From the NCBI GenBank assembly GCA_910585265.1, contig CAJUCA010000069.1, positions 1 through 12,669 of the forward strand: 12,669 bases of DNA, written 5' to 3'. The DNA comes from an uncultured Oscillospiraceae bacterium. GTDB lineage: Bacteria > Bacillota > Clostridia > Oscillospirales > Oscillospiraceae. This document shows positions 5,824-11,870 of this stretch, in pieces (the stretch's first letter is position 1; the number at the start of each line of letters is the position of its first letter). The notes under the pieces are model-generated. The model had not been told where the DNA came from and searched no databases. It saw only the letters and a program-made list of their open reading frames with translations. Both the position numbers and the translations under genes were made by a program.

Positions 5824-6795
5824 TCAGCCGCCTCCCGCCAGATATTCCTCCGCATAGTGAACCGCCACCGCGCCGTCCGCCGCGGCGGTGACAATCTGCC
5901 GCAGGGCCTTGGTGCGCACATCCCCCACGGCATACACGCCGGGGATCTCCGTCCGGGTGGACTCGTCCGCGGTGATATAGCCCGACCGGTCCAGGGCCAG
6001 CTGTCCCTTCGCCAGCCCGGAGGCGGGCTTCCGGCCGATGCTGACAAACACCCCGGCGCAGTCCACGGTCCGCTCCGCCCCGGTGTTCACATCCCGCAGG
6101 CGCAGGCCCTGGAAGCCCTCCCCGTGGATCAGTTCCGCCACCACGCTGTTCCAGCAGAACTCCACGTTGTCCGCCGCCATCAGGGGGGCGTGGTAGGCCC
6201 GTTCCGCCCGGAGGGAATCCCGGCGGTGGATCAGGTACACCTTGGCGCACACACGGGACAGCAGCAGGGCGTCCGCCGCCGCGCTGTTGCCGCCGCCCAC
6301 CACCGCCACGGTCTTGCCCCGGTAGAACATCCCGTCGCAGGCGGCGCAGTAGTGCACGCCCTGTCCCGCCAGCTCCTCCTCGCCGGGCAGATCCAGCTTC
6401 CGGGGGGTGGCCCCGGTGGACAGCACCACCGTCCGGCCCAGCAGGGGGCCCCCGGCGGTTTCCACCCGCTTCACCGGGCCGGCCAGGGCCAGGGACGTGA
6501 CCTCCTCCATCCGGGTGGGAACGCCGAACCGCTCCGCGCCCCGGCGCATCTTTTCCCCCAGGGTGAAGCCGTCCACCCCCTCGTCAAAGCCGGGGTAGTT
6601 GTCCACCTGCTCGGTGAGGGCCATCTGGCCCCCCGCCGCCATGCGCTCCAGCACCACCGCGTCCAGCCCGGCCCGGGCGGCGTACAGCGCGGCGGTGTAT
6701 CCGCCGGGGCCGCCGCCCACAATGATCATGTCGTAGATGTGCCCCTGAGGGGCGGCGGACTCCTGGGGAGTGCCGTTTTCATTGATAACAGGCAT
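5824..6795 (-). CDS. trxB: Thioredoxin reductase (NADPH, FAD)
   Basis: The protein has 323 residues when started at MPVINENG. This start has AAGGAGG eight bases upstream; the open frame runs on to 6945, but that extension crosses the promoter. Features in order: FAD-binding IIVGGGPGG (24-32), AAGGQM, the redox pair CAACDG (Cys150 and Cys153), NADPH-binding VVGGGNSA (166-172), HRRD (190-193, for the NADPH 2'-phosphate) and C-terminal GVYAVGDVR for FAD. Length and motif order are those of the low-molecular-weight bacterial enzyme. It reduces thioredoxin-type proteins in the cytoplasm. As the first gene of the trxB-ccdA-tlpA operon it may supply the CcdA relay, through a thioredoxin or a related small protein encoded elsewhere. 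An extra hydrophilic N-terminal stretch of about 18 residues precedes the FAD fold. Confidence 0.93.
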   Translation of the reverse strand: MPVINENGTPQESAAPQGHIYDMIIVGGGPGGYTAALYAARAGLDAVVLERMAAGGQMALTEQVDNYPGFDEGVDGFTLGEKMRRGAERFGVPTRMEEVTSLALAGPVKRVETAGGPLLGRTVVLSTGATPRKLDLPGEEELAGQGVHYCAACDGMFYRGKTVAVVGGGNSAAADALLLSRVCAKVYLIHRRDSLRAERAYHAPLMAADNVEFCWNSVVAELIHGEGFQGLRLRDVNTGAERTVDCAGVFVSIGRKPASGLAKGQLALDRSGYITADESTRTEIPGVYAVGDVRTKALRQIVTAAADGAVAVHYAEEYLAGGG

Positions 6796-6846
6796 CGTTT
6801 GCGCCTCCTTGATCAAATACTGTAGCTCAGTATGTCCCGTTTTTGG

Positions 6847-6892
6847 GGGCCGGATGTCCGGAGGTGCTTGCGGTGTGCTCCCGGACGGGCCC
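6847..6892 (-). promoter_or_regulatory. GC-rich leader hairpin in front of trxB
   Basis: GTCCGGAG at 6856-6863 pairs with CTCCCGGAC (6878-6886, one bulge), and outside it GGGCC (6847-6851) pairs with GGCCC (6888-6892). The structure sits between the candidate promoter and the trxB ribosome site. No T-tract follows on the minus strand, so it is not a clear terminator. A leader role is only inferred. Confidence 0.4.
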
Positions 6893-6912
6893 TTACCAGA
6901 CTTTGGAACTAT

Positions 6913-6941
6913 AGTATACCACACCGGGGCGGCGGATGGAA
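6913..6941 (-). promoter_or_regulatory. Candidate promoter of the trxB-ccdA-tlpA operon
   Basis: On the minus strand TATACT (6913-6918) is a good -10 box, about 118 bases upstream of the trxB ATG. Seventeen bases further up is TTCCAT, a poor -35. An activator or a different start site remains possible. Confidence 0.45.
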
Positions 6942-6945
6942 GCAC

Positions 6946-7149
6946 TTTTTATTCTAAGATTCCTCCGGGTTTTCCCAACTCCGAGAGCACGAAATGCGGT
7001 GTTTGAGCGTTTGCACGCAATTGTGCGGTGCCAGCTCGCCGGGAGCCGGGGCTTTCAGCACTTCCTCCTCTCGCCGGGGATGTCAGCCTACCATTCCACC
7101 GCCCACGCGCTATTACACCACGTTTTTCCATAAAACGCCACAAGAAGGC
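6946..7149. other. Intergenic stretch without recognised features
   Basis: This lies between the divergent trxB promoter and the promoter of the surface-protein gene. No frame has a ribosome site and coding character, and I see no tRNA-like fold, only short hairpins of four to five pairs such as GCAC/GTGC near 7015-7025. A small RNA or a decayed gene cannot be excluded. Confidence 0.4.
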
Positions 7150-7178
7150 TTGCTTATCACCCCCGCAAGGAGTATAAT
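7150..7178 (+). promoter_or_regulatory. Sigma-A type promoter of the SLH surface-protein gene
   Basis: TTGCTT (7150-7155), a 17-base spacer and a perfect TATAAT (7173-7178) lie 97 bases upstream of the ATG at 7276. The boxes and spacing are the same as at the DUF6465 promoter. The resulting leader of about 90 bases contains a possible GGCGG/CCGCC stem around 7193-7220. Confidence 0.78.
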
Positions 7179-7275
7179 GAATCCATGCGGGAGGCGGGGC
7201 AGTTGCGCCTATTCCGCCGGAGAGAACAGGACACTTACGAAGCTTGGCCTGAACACAGCGGAAAGGAACCTATCT

Positions 7276-9900
7276 ATGAAAAAAACGCTATCCCTCATCC
7301 TCGCCCTGGCGTTATGCCTGGGGCTGGCGACCGCCGTTTTTGCAACGGACGCCCAGCCAACAGTATCCACCAACAAAAACCGGCAGGACTACACCACATG
7401 GGCCTCCCCCGTCAAATCCTATCTGTACGAAAATCCAAACGGCGGTCTGACCCGGGTGGAGCTGACCGGCGGCGTTTGGAGCTACTCCTATGTGAACGGA
7501 AAATTGCAGTCCACCCAGAGCAAGCAGGAGATCATCGTGGAGGACTACAGCAGTGCCTTTGCCCTCCGGTCCAGCCGCACCGTCCCCATGGAGCTGTCCA
7601 TCTGGGGCGGCTTTTACGCCGGAAGGGACTACAATTTCCTGATTTTCGGCCAGGACAACGTGGAGGAGAACGACAGCAAGGAAGTCATCCGGATAGTCAA
7701 ATACTCCAAGGACTGGCAGCGGCTGGGTCAGGCCAGCCTCAGGGGGGCCAACACTACACACCCCTTCGACGCGGGCTCCCTGCGCTGCGACGAGTACGGC
7801 GGCTACCTCTATATCCGCACCTGCCACGAGATGTATACCTCCAGCGACGGGCTGAACCACCAGGCCAACATGACCATCTCCGTGGAGCAGGACAGCATGA
7901 CTGTCGCCGACGCCTATTACGACGTGATGAACCAATCCTATGGCTATGTGAGCCACTCCTTCAACCAGTTCATCCTTGTGGACGAGGACGGCCGCATCGT
8001 GGCCATCGACCACGGCGACGCCCACCCCCGGGGCGTGGCGTTCAGCAAGTACTACGCCGACGCCGGGACAGGCCGGTTCCGAGGCCAGGGCTACAACCCC
8101 TGGTGCAGCTACGGCAACCTGTTTCAGTTTGCCGGGGCCGTAGGGGCCAACACCACCGGAGCCTCCATCGGCGGGCTGGCCGAGACCCGGGACAGCTACG
8201 TGTTCTGCTATAACTATGACGGCAAGGGCGGAAACGGCGACCGCTATATGTACTACCACTGGATGGACAAGGCCACCGGAAAGAGCTGGAGCGCGCAGAT
8301 CACCAAGACCCCCGGCTCCACTACCCCGGTGCTGGCCCCCGCCGGGCTGGACGGCGGCTATCTGCTGTGGAACGGCAAGAGTGGACATATCGTCAATGAC
8401 ACCCTGTATTACCTCCACTACGGCGCGGACGGAACTCCTGAGCAGTACAAGACCGCCAAAGGCTCCCTGTCTGACTGCCAGCCCATCTATTATAACGGCC
8501 AGGTCGTGTGGTATGTCACCAATAACTCCGCCCCGGTGTTTTACACGCTGGACAGCTCCGGCGTGCAGCAGCATTCCACGGTGGGGCAGACGCCCGCCCC
8601 AACGCCCACCCCTGCGCCTACTCCGACACCCACGCCTACCCCAACGCCTACTCCCACGCCCACGCCCGGCCCCGGCGTTTCCGACTTCACCGACGTCCCG
8701 CCCAGCCACTGGGCCTACAAGGATGTGACCGAGTGCGCGAAAAGGGGCATCGTGGAGGGAATCGGCAACGGCAGGTTTAACCCTCAGGGCGATGTGAGCT
8801 ACGGCGAGTTCGCCACCATGCTGGCCCGCGCCTTTTACCCCGCCGAGCTGGCTGACTTCAAGGCCGAGTCCGCCGGAAAGCCCTGGTACTGGGCACCAAT
8901 GACCACGCTGTACTACAACGGCGTCCACCCGGAGGGCACCGCCTCCGTGGATCTGGCCAATAACTGGACAGATATTGCCAACGTGAAGATGACCCGCTAT
9001 GAGATGGCCATGGTGATGCTGGACGTCATGGGCCGATCCATTCCCGACCGGCAGGCCTGCCTGGACAGCGCGCAGGCCAAGCTCACCGACTGGGGCCAGA
9101 TCCCCGAGCGTTACCGCTGGCCGGTGGCCGCGGCGGTGGGCAACGGCGTCATCAACGGCACGGACGGCGGCCGGTTTGCGGGCAACGACCGCATGACCCG
9201 GGCGCAGGCCTGCGCTGTCCTCATCCGCCTGGACAGCGTAGTCAACGCGGAGCCCCAGCCTACGCCTACCCCAACACCTACACCCACCCCGACACCTACT
9301 CCCACTCCCACGCCCGTCCCAACCCCAACGCCCACACCCACCCCGACGCCTACGCCGACAGGAGAAAAGCAGCTGTACCTCGCCAAACCCGTGGTCACGC
9401 TGAGCCCGAATCACGGTATGCTGCTCACCTGCCAGACTCTTGAGCCGGACGGCACGCTGAAGGACATCCGATCCGGCGCGGTCTGGACAAACGAGACCCC
9501 GGAACTGCTGACGATACGGGAGGACATTGTCTATACCAAGGGGATCTCCGGCACAGGCTACCTGACGGTCTCTTACGAGGGACAAACGCAGCGGCTGACA
9601 ATCAGGATCATCCCGCTGGCGGATCAGATCAACCTGAGCACCCTGTTTAGATCCCTGCCGCTGGGCTCCAGTTCTTACACCCAGCTCTATGTGTTCAGTA
9701 CCAGCAAATACTGTGGACAGGACTACACCGTGTCCTGGAGCGTGAATGACCCCAGCGTCCTGGCACTGGAGACCGTCGCGGGGGACACGTCCCGCGTCCG
9801 CTTCACAGGCAAAAGGGCCGGCGATGCCTATGTGGCCTGCCGTGTGTCCCTGCCGGACGGATCCACGGCGGAGGAGCGTTGCTACGTCCACGTTTACTGA
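7276..9900 (+). CDS. Exported S-layer-homology surface protein with Pro-Thr linkers and Ig-like C-terminus
   Basis: The protein has 874 residues. The start is ATG 7276, preceded by AAAGGA; the open frame upstream to 6994 has no ribosome site and crosses the promoter. Residues 1-23 are a signal peptide with probable cleavage after VFA. Residues 24-437 form a large aromatic- and Gly-rich region that I cannot assign; repeated motifs such as FNQFILVDEDGRIVAIDHGD and YDGKGGNGDRYMYYHW suggest beta-propeller-like blades. Residues 438-467 are a Pro-Thr linker. Residues 470-655 hold three SLH modules: DFTDVPPSHWAYKD...GRFNP...EFATMLARAF, a divergent middle one, and WPVAAAVGNGVINGT...MTRAQACAVLIRL. Residues 660-696 are a second Pro-Thr linker. 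Residues 697-874 look like one or two bacterial Ig-like (BIG2) modules. SLH modules normally bind pyruvylated secondary wall polymers, so the protein is probably displayed on the cell wall. It is unusual that the SLH block is internal. The gene is monocistronic. Confidence 0.87.
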   Translation: MKKTLSLILALALCLGLATAVFATDAQPTVSTNKNRQDYTTWASPVKSYLYENPNGGLTRVELTGGVWSYSYVNGKLQSTQSKQEIIVEDYSSAFALRSSRTVPMELSIWGGFYAGRDYNFLIFGQDNVEENDSKEVIRIVKYSKDWQRLGQASLRGANTTHPFDAGSLRCDEYGGYLYIRTCHEMYTSSDGLNHQANMTISVEQDSMTVADAYYDVMNQSYGYVSHSFNQFILVDEDGRIVAIDHGDAHPRGVAFSKYYADAGTGRFRGQGYNPWCSYGNLFQFAGAVGANTTGASIGGLAETRDSYVFCYNYDGKGGNGDRYMYYHWMDKATGKSWSAQITKTPGSTTPVLAPAGLDGGYLLWNGKSGHIVNDTLYYLHYGADGTPEQYKTAKGSLSDCQPIYYNGQVVWYVTNNSAPVFYTLDSSGVQQHSTVGQTPAPTPTPAPTPTPTPTPTPTPTPTPGPGVSDFTDVPPSHWAYKDVTECAKRGIVEGIGNGRFNPQGDVSYGEFATMLARAFYPAELADFKAESAGKPWYWAPMTTLYYNGVHPEGTASVDLANNWTDIANVKMTRYEMAMVMLDVMGRSIPDRQACLDSAQAKLTDWGQIPERYRWPVAAAVGNGVINGTDGGRFAGNDRMTRAQACAVLIRLDSVVNAEPQPTPTPTPTPTPTPTPTPTPVPTPTPTPTPTPTPTGEKQLYLAKPVVTLSPNHGMLLTCQTLEPDGTLKDIRSGAVWTNETPELLTIREDIVYTKGISGTGYLTVSYEGQTQRLTIRIIPLADQINLSTLFRSLPLGSSSYTQLYVFSTSKYCGQDYTVSWSVNDPSVLALETVAGDTSRVRFTGKRAGDAYVACRVSLPDGSTAEERCYVHVY
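8593..8668 (+). repeat. Pro-Thr codon repeat tract 1
   Basis: Hexamer repeats of the form ACN-CCN encode the first linker of the surface protein (residues about 440-467, TPAPTPTP...). Third positions vary, so the tract is repetitive in protein but only partly so in DNA. It lies just before the first SLH module. Confidence 0.85.
9253..9360 (+). repeat. Pro-Thr codon repeat tract 2
   Basis: This is a second, longer CCN-ACN tract (residues 660-695) after the third SLH module, with one Val break (PVPTP). It shares stretches with tract 1, for example ACGCCTACCCCAAC and CCTACTCCCAC, and keeps the same frame and orientation. Confidence 0.85.
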
Positions 9901-10028
9901 TGCTGGGGTAGATTCGGCTAAGGCTGAATTGTTCGTTTCGCTGTGATCAGCAGGGAGCCGTTGGGCCGCTGAAGCGGCTTGGAGCCGGGGATGTGCGTGC
10001 GGTTGTGCGTAAAAGAATAGTATTGCAA

Positions 10029-10066
10029 AAGTGGAAGTGGTGTCTGGCACCGCTTCCACTTGTTTT
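10029..10066 (+). terminator. Strong intrinsic terminator after the surface-protein gene
   Basis: A 14-bp stem (AAGTGGAAGTGGTG with 10048-10061, one G-U pair) has a five-base loop and is followed by GTTTTTG. It is the first good terminator past the stop at 9900, 128 bases downstream. The stretch from 9901 to 10028 holds only small hairpins (for example GCCGCT/AGCGGC near 9966-9979) and no gene. Confidence 0.88.
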
Positions 10067-10104
10067 TGTGAAGCTATGTGAAATTTGCAATGAGAAGCCC
10101 TCAA

Positions 10105-10646
10105 AACAATAATAGCCGTCTTTCCCCAGGAGCGACGTTGAGTGTTTTAAAATTCGCTTCCTTCCGAATGGCTCTTAGAAGTTCTCTACACTTCTTAACA
10201 ATTTTGTTTTCCTTGAGTGTGGGAGGGTGTTGGACACCGTTAATTTACTTCAAATTCTTGGTATTCTGCTTAGAGGCATAAAAATTATAACCAGGATATT
10301 TCATTTTCTCTTTCGCCATGTCATAGATTTTCGTTTTGTCACTATTGATGCCCAGCCGCATAGTTCTGGTAAAAACAGTTCGTCACGCTGTATCAAAAAC
10401 GCTGAACGCCTTCATACTTTTTGCACAGTACCAAAATGTCATCCGCATATCGAATATGAACACCGATATGAACACCGATTTTTAGACTGATAACCTCCAA
10501 ATTGCGCCGCCTGTGAACATAATTAGGGAACTTCTCAACGCCCTTGCTGTGCCAGCAGTCTCCCTGATCCCGAAGCCAGACGTCAAACCGATGGAGATAA
10601 ACATTACTGATGAGCGGATCAAGGATCGCCCCCTGCAGAGCACCTT
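10105..10646 (-). pseudogene. Decayed group II intron reverse transcriptase/maturase (LtrA-type) fragment
   Basis: The minus strand reads QGAILDPLISNVYLHRFD and later RYADDILVLCKKYEG, the QG/SPLxSN block and the catalytic YADD block (10438-10449) of group II intron reverse transcriptases. The frame then stops at TGA (10393-10395). One frame over (10245-10349) it continues with SDKTKIYDMAKEKMKYPGYN and ends in TAA. A third segment (about 10110-10225) reads KENKIVKKCRELLRAIRKEA, matching the downstream maturase/X region. Above the QG block is an in-frame TAA (10645-10647) and no recognisable finger domain. The gene is thus 5'-truncated and broken at several points. No intron RNA domain V was identified. 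Group II introns often sit in mobile-element genes, and here the fragment abuts a relaxase tail. Confidence 0.8.
10454..10477 (+). repeat. Perfect 12-bp tandem duplication inside the RT relic
   Basis: ATATGAACACCG occurs twice in direct succession (10454-10465 and 10466-10477). On the minus strand this makes the protein read IGVHIGVHIRYADD, a four-residue insertion immediately before the catalytic motif. Replication slippage in a gene no longer under selection would explain it. Confidence 0.8.
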
Positions 10647-10668
10647 AATTGTCAGACCCGATACCAGC

Positions 10669-10905
10669 GATATCACCGCCTGTCAAACAGCGAAGCGGCA
10701 CTTTGATTCCCTCGATTTGAAGCTGACATCCACCCAAGCGCTGAAACAGGAGTATGCCATGTTGCAGATTGAGAACAAAAGACGGTATCAGCATACAACC
10801 AGGCAACGGAAAAATGATAGAACTGTTCACAGTCAGAAACAACGTGGAGCGTCTTAGAAACCCAGGCGCACCAGCACCCAGCTTTATAGGAGGTTGGAGG
10901 CGGTC
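10669..10905 (+). pseudogene. C-terminal relic of a mobilisation relaxase, frameshifted
   Basis: The plus-strand frame from about 10669 reads CQTAKRHFDSLDLKLTSTQA, then LKQEYAMLQIENKRRYQ, the helical C-terminal tail typical of clostridial relaxases (family pattern AKKAFDxLxLKKLPTVKALxxEYAxLxxEKK). After about 10800 the similarity moves to the frame of 10816, reading MIELFTVRNNVERL, the expected continuation (EMxELLxxxxNVxxLL). A frameshift near 10800-10815 therefore separates the two halves. Everything N-terminal, including the catalytic Tyr and His triad, is missing. It marks the edge of a former conjugative or mobilisable element. The assignment rests on remembered family tails, so it is moderate. 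Confidence 0.6.
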
Positions 10906-10921
10906 AGTCACCAGCAACCGA

Positions 10922-10941
10922 GCCTCGGTATATATCGAGGC
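10922..10941. repeat. Short palindromic hairpin upstream of the pst operon
   Basis: GCCTCG and CGAGGC flank an AT-rich centre (GTATATAT) that can itself pair. It has no T-tract. It may be an operator-like site or the end of the relaxase element; I cannot choose between these. Confidence 0.35.
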
Positions 10942-10969
10942 ATTGTCTGCCGAAGCCGCCACGATCAAT

Positions 10970-11024
10970 TTTACACCAATTTTACAACACCAGCCTTTTG
11001 ACTTTTACACAGCAGCAGTATCCT
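10970..11024 (+). promoter_or_regulatory. Putative PhoP-box direct repeats and promoter of pstS
   Basis: TTTACA occurs at 10970-10975, at 10981-10986 (exactly 11 bases apart) and again at 11004-11009. The Gram-positive PhoP box is known as TT(A/C/T)ACA direct repeats at about 11-base period near phosphate-starvation promoters. A candidate core promoter is TTGACT (10998-11003) with TATCCT (11019-11024), spaced 15 bases, which is short and would fit activator dependence. The start codon of pstS is at 11062. The regulator assignment is inferred from position and spacing. Confidence 0.5.
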
Positions 11025-11061
11025 TTTCTCGTACCCAAAAGTCGAAAGGAGAAATTTGAAC

Positions 11062-11868
11062 ATGAAAAAATTTGCAAGTCTTATGGTAGCCGCTGTGCTG
11101 GCTCTGTCGGTTATGGCGGGATGTTCGCAGAAAATGTCTGGAACCGTCACCACCGACGGCTCAACTTCCATGGAGAAGGTGATCGGTGCGCTGGGTGAGG
11201 CGTTTATGGAACAGAACGGTGGCGTGACCTTCACCTACAACCCCACCGGCTCCGGCTCTGGCATCCAGGCAGTCTTGGAGGGGCGCTGCGACATCGGCCT
11301 CAGCAGCCGCAATCTGAAGGAGGAAGAATCCGCCCAGGGCCTGACCGGAACGGTGCTGGCCTATGACGGCATTGCGGTGATCGTCAACCCCGACAATCCC
11401 GTTTCTGATCTCGATGTGGACACCATCGCCAAAATCTTTACCGGGGAGATCACCAACTGGAAGGACGCGGGCGGACACGACGCAGAGATTGTCCTGATTG
11501 GCCGGGAAGCCGGCAGCGGAACCAGGGACGGCTTTGAATCCATCACCGGCACAGCAGACAACTGCCAGTACCGCCAGGAGCTGACCTCCACCGGCGATGT
11601 GATTACCTCCGTGTCCCAGAACCCGGATGCCATCGGCTACGCCTCCCTCGCCTCCGTCAAGGACACCGTGCGGGCCGTCACAGTAGGCGGCGTAGCACCC
11701 ACAGAGGATGCGGTGAAGGACGGCAGCTATGTCATTCAGCGGCCCTTTGTCCTGGTCACCAAGACGGACACGCCCCTTTCGGAGCAAGCGCGAAAGTTCT
11801 TCGACTTCGCAACCTCCCCTGATGCGGCGGAGCTGATCTCTGGCGCGGGCGCTGTGGCGGCAAATTGA
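11062..11868 (+). CDS. pstS: Phosphate ABC transporter substrate-binding lipoprotein
   Basis: The protein has 268 residues. The start is ATG 11062, ten bases after AAAGGAG; a TTG at 11056 in the same frame is too close to that site. A lipoprotein signal ends in SVMAGC, with Cys21 as the lipidation site (Met rather than Leu at -3). Phosphate-binding loops are recognisable: TTDGSTSMEKV near residues 32-42, NPTGSGSGIQAV near 66-77, DIGLSSR, and IGREAGSGTRDGF near 147-159. It captures extracellular inorganic phosphate and delivers it to the PstC/PstA channel. The next gene, pstC, begins two bases after the stop, so the two are cotranscribed. The TTTACA repeats upstream suggest control by phosphate starvation. 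Length is typical of the compact Gram-positive form. Confidence 0.93.
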   Translation: MKKFASLMVAAVLALSVMAGCSQKMSGTVTTDGSTSMEKVIGALGEAFMEQNGGVTFTYNPTGSGSGIQAVLEGRCDIGLSSRNLKEEESAQGLTGTVLAYDGIAVIVNPDNPVSDLDVDTIAKIFTGEITNWKDAGGHDAEIVLIGREAGSGTRDGFESITGTADNCQYRQELTSTGDVITSVSQNPDAIGYASLASVKDTVRAVTVGGVAPTEDAVKDGSYVIQRPFVLVTKTDTPLSEQARKFFDFATSPDAAELISGAGAVAAN

Positions 11869-11870
11869 CT

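Noticed and set aside
5014..6825. A 603-codon open frame on the plus strand opposite trxB-ccdA-tlpA
   Set aside because: It is the antisense shadow of three well-identified genes. The product is His/Gln/Pro/Gly-rich, as expected for antisense of high-GC3 DNA, and it has no ribosome site.
8593..9360. Repeated tracts as a possible CRISPR array
   Set aside because: They are short in-frame hexamer repeats coding for Pro-Thr, without unit repeats and unique spacers.
7312..10104. A 930-codon open frame on the minus strand opposite the SLH protein gene
   Set aside because: It is antisense of a gene with signal peptide, SLH modules and promoter. The shadow has no domain and reads through the Pro-Thr tracts as Gly/Arg/Val runs.
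10645..10968. Minus-strand open frame directly upstream of the RT fragment, in the same frame
   Set aside because: It shows no reverse transcriptase finger motifs and is the antisense of the relaxase tail and pst leader; only a stop codon joins it to the RT frame.
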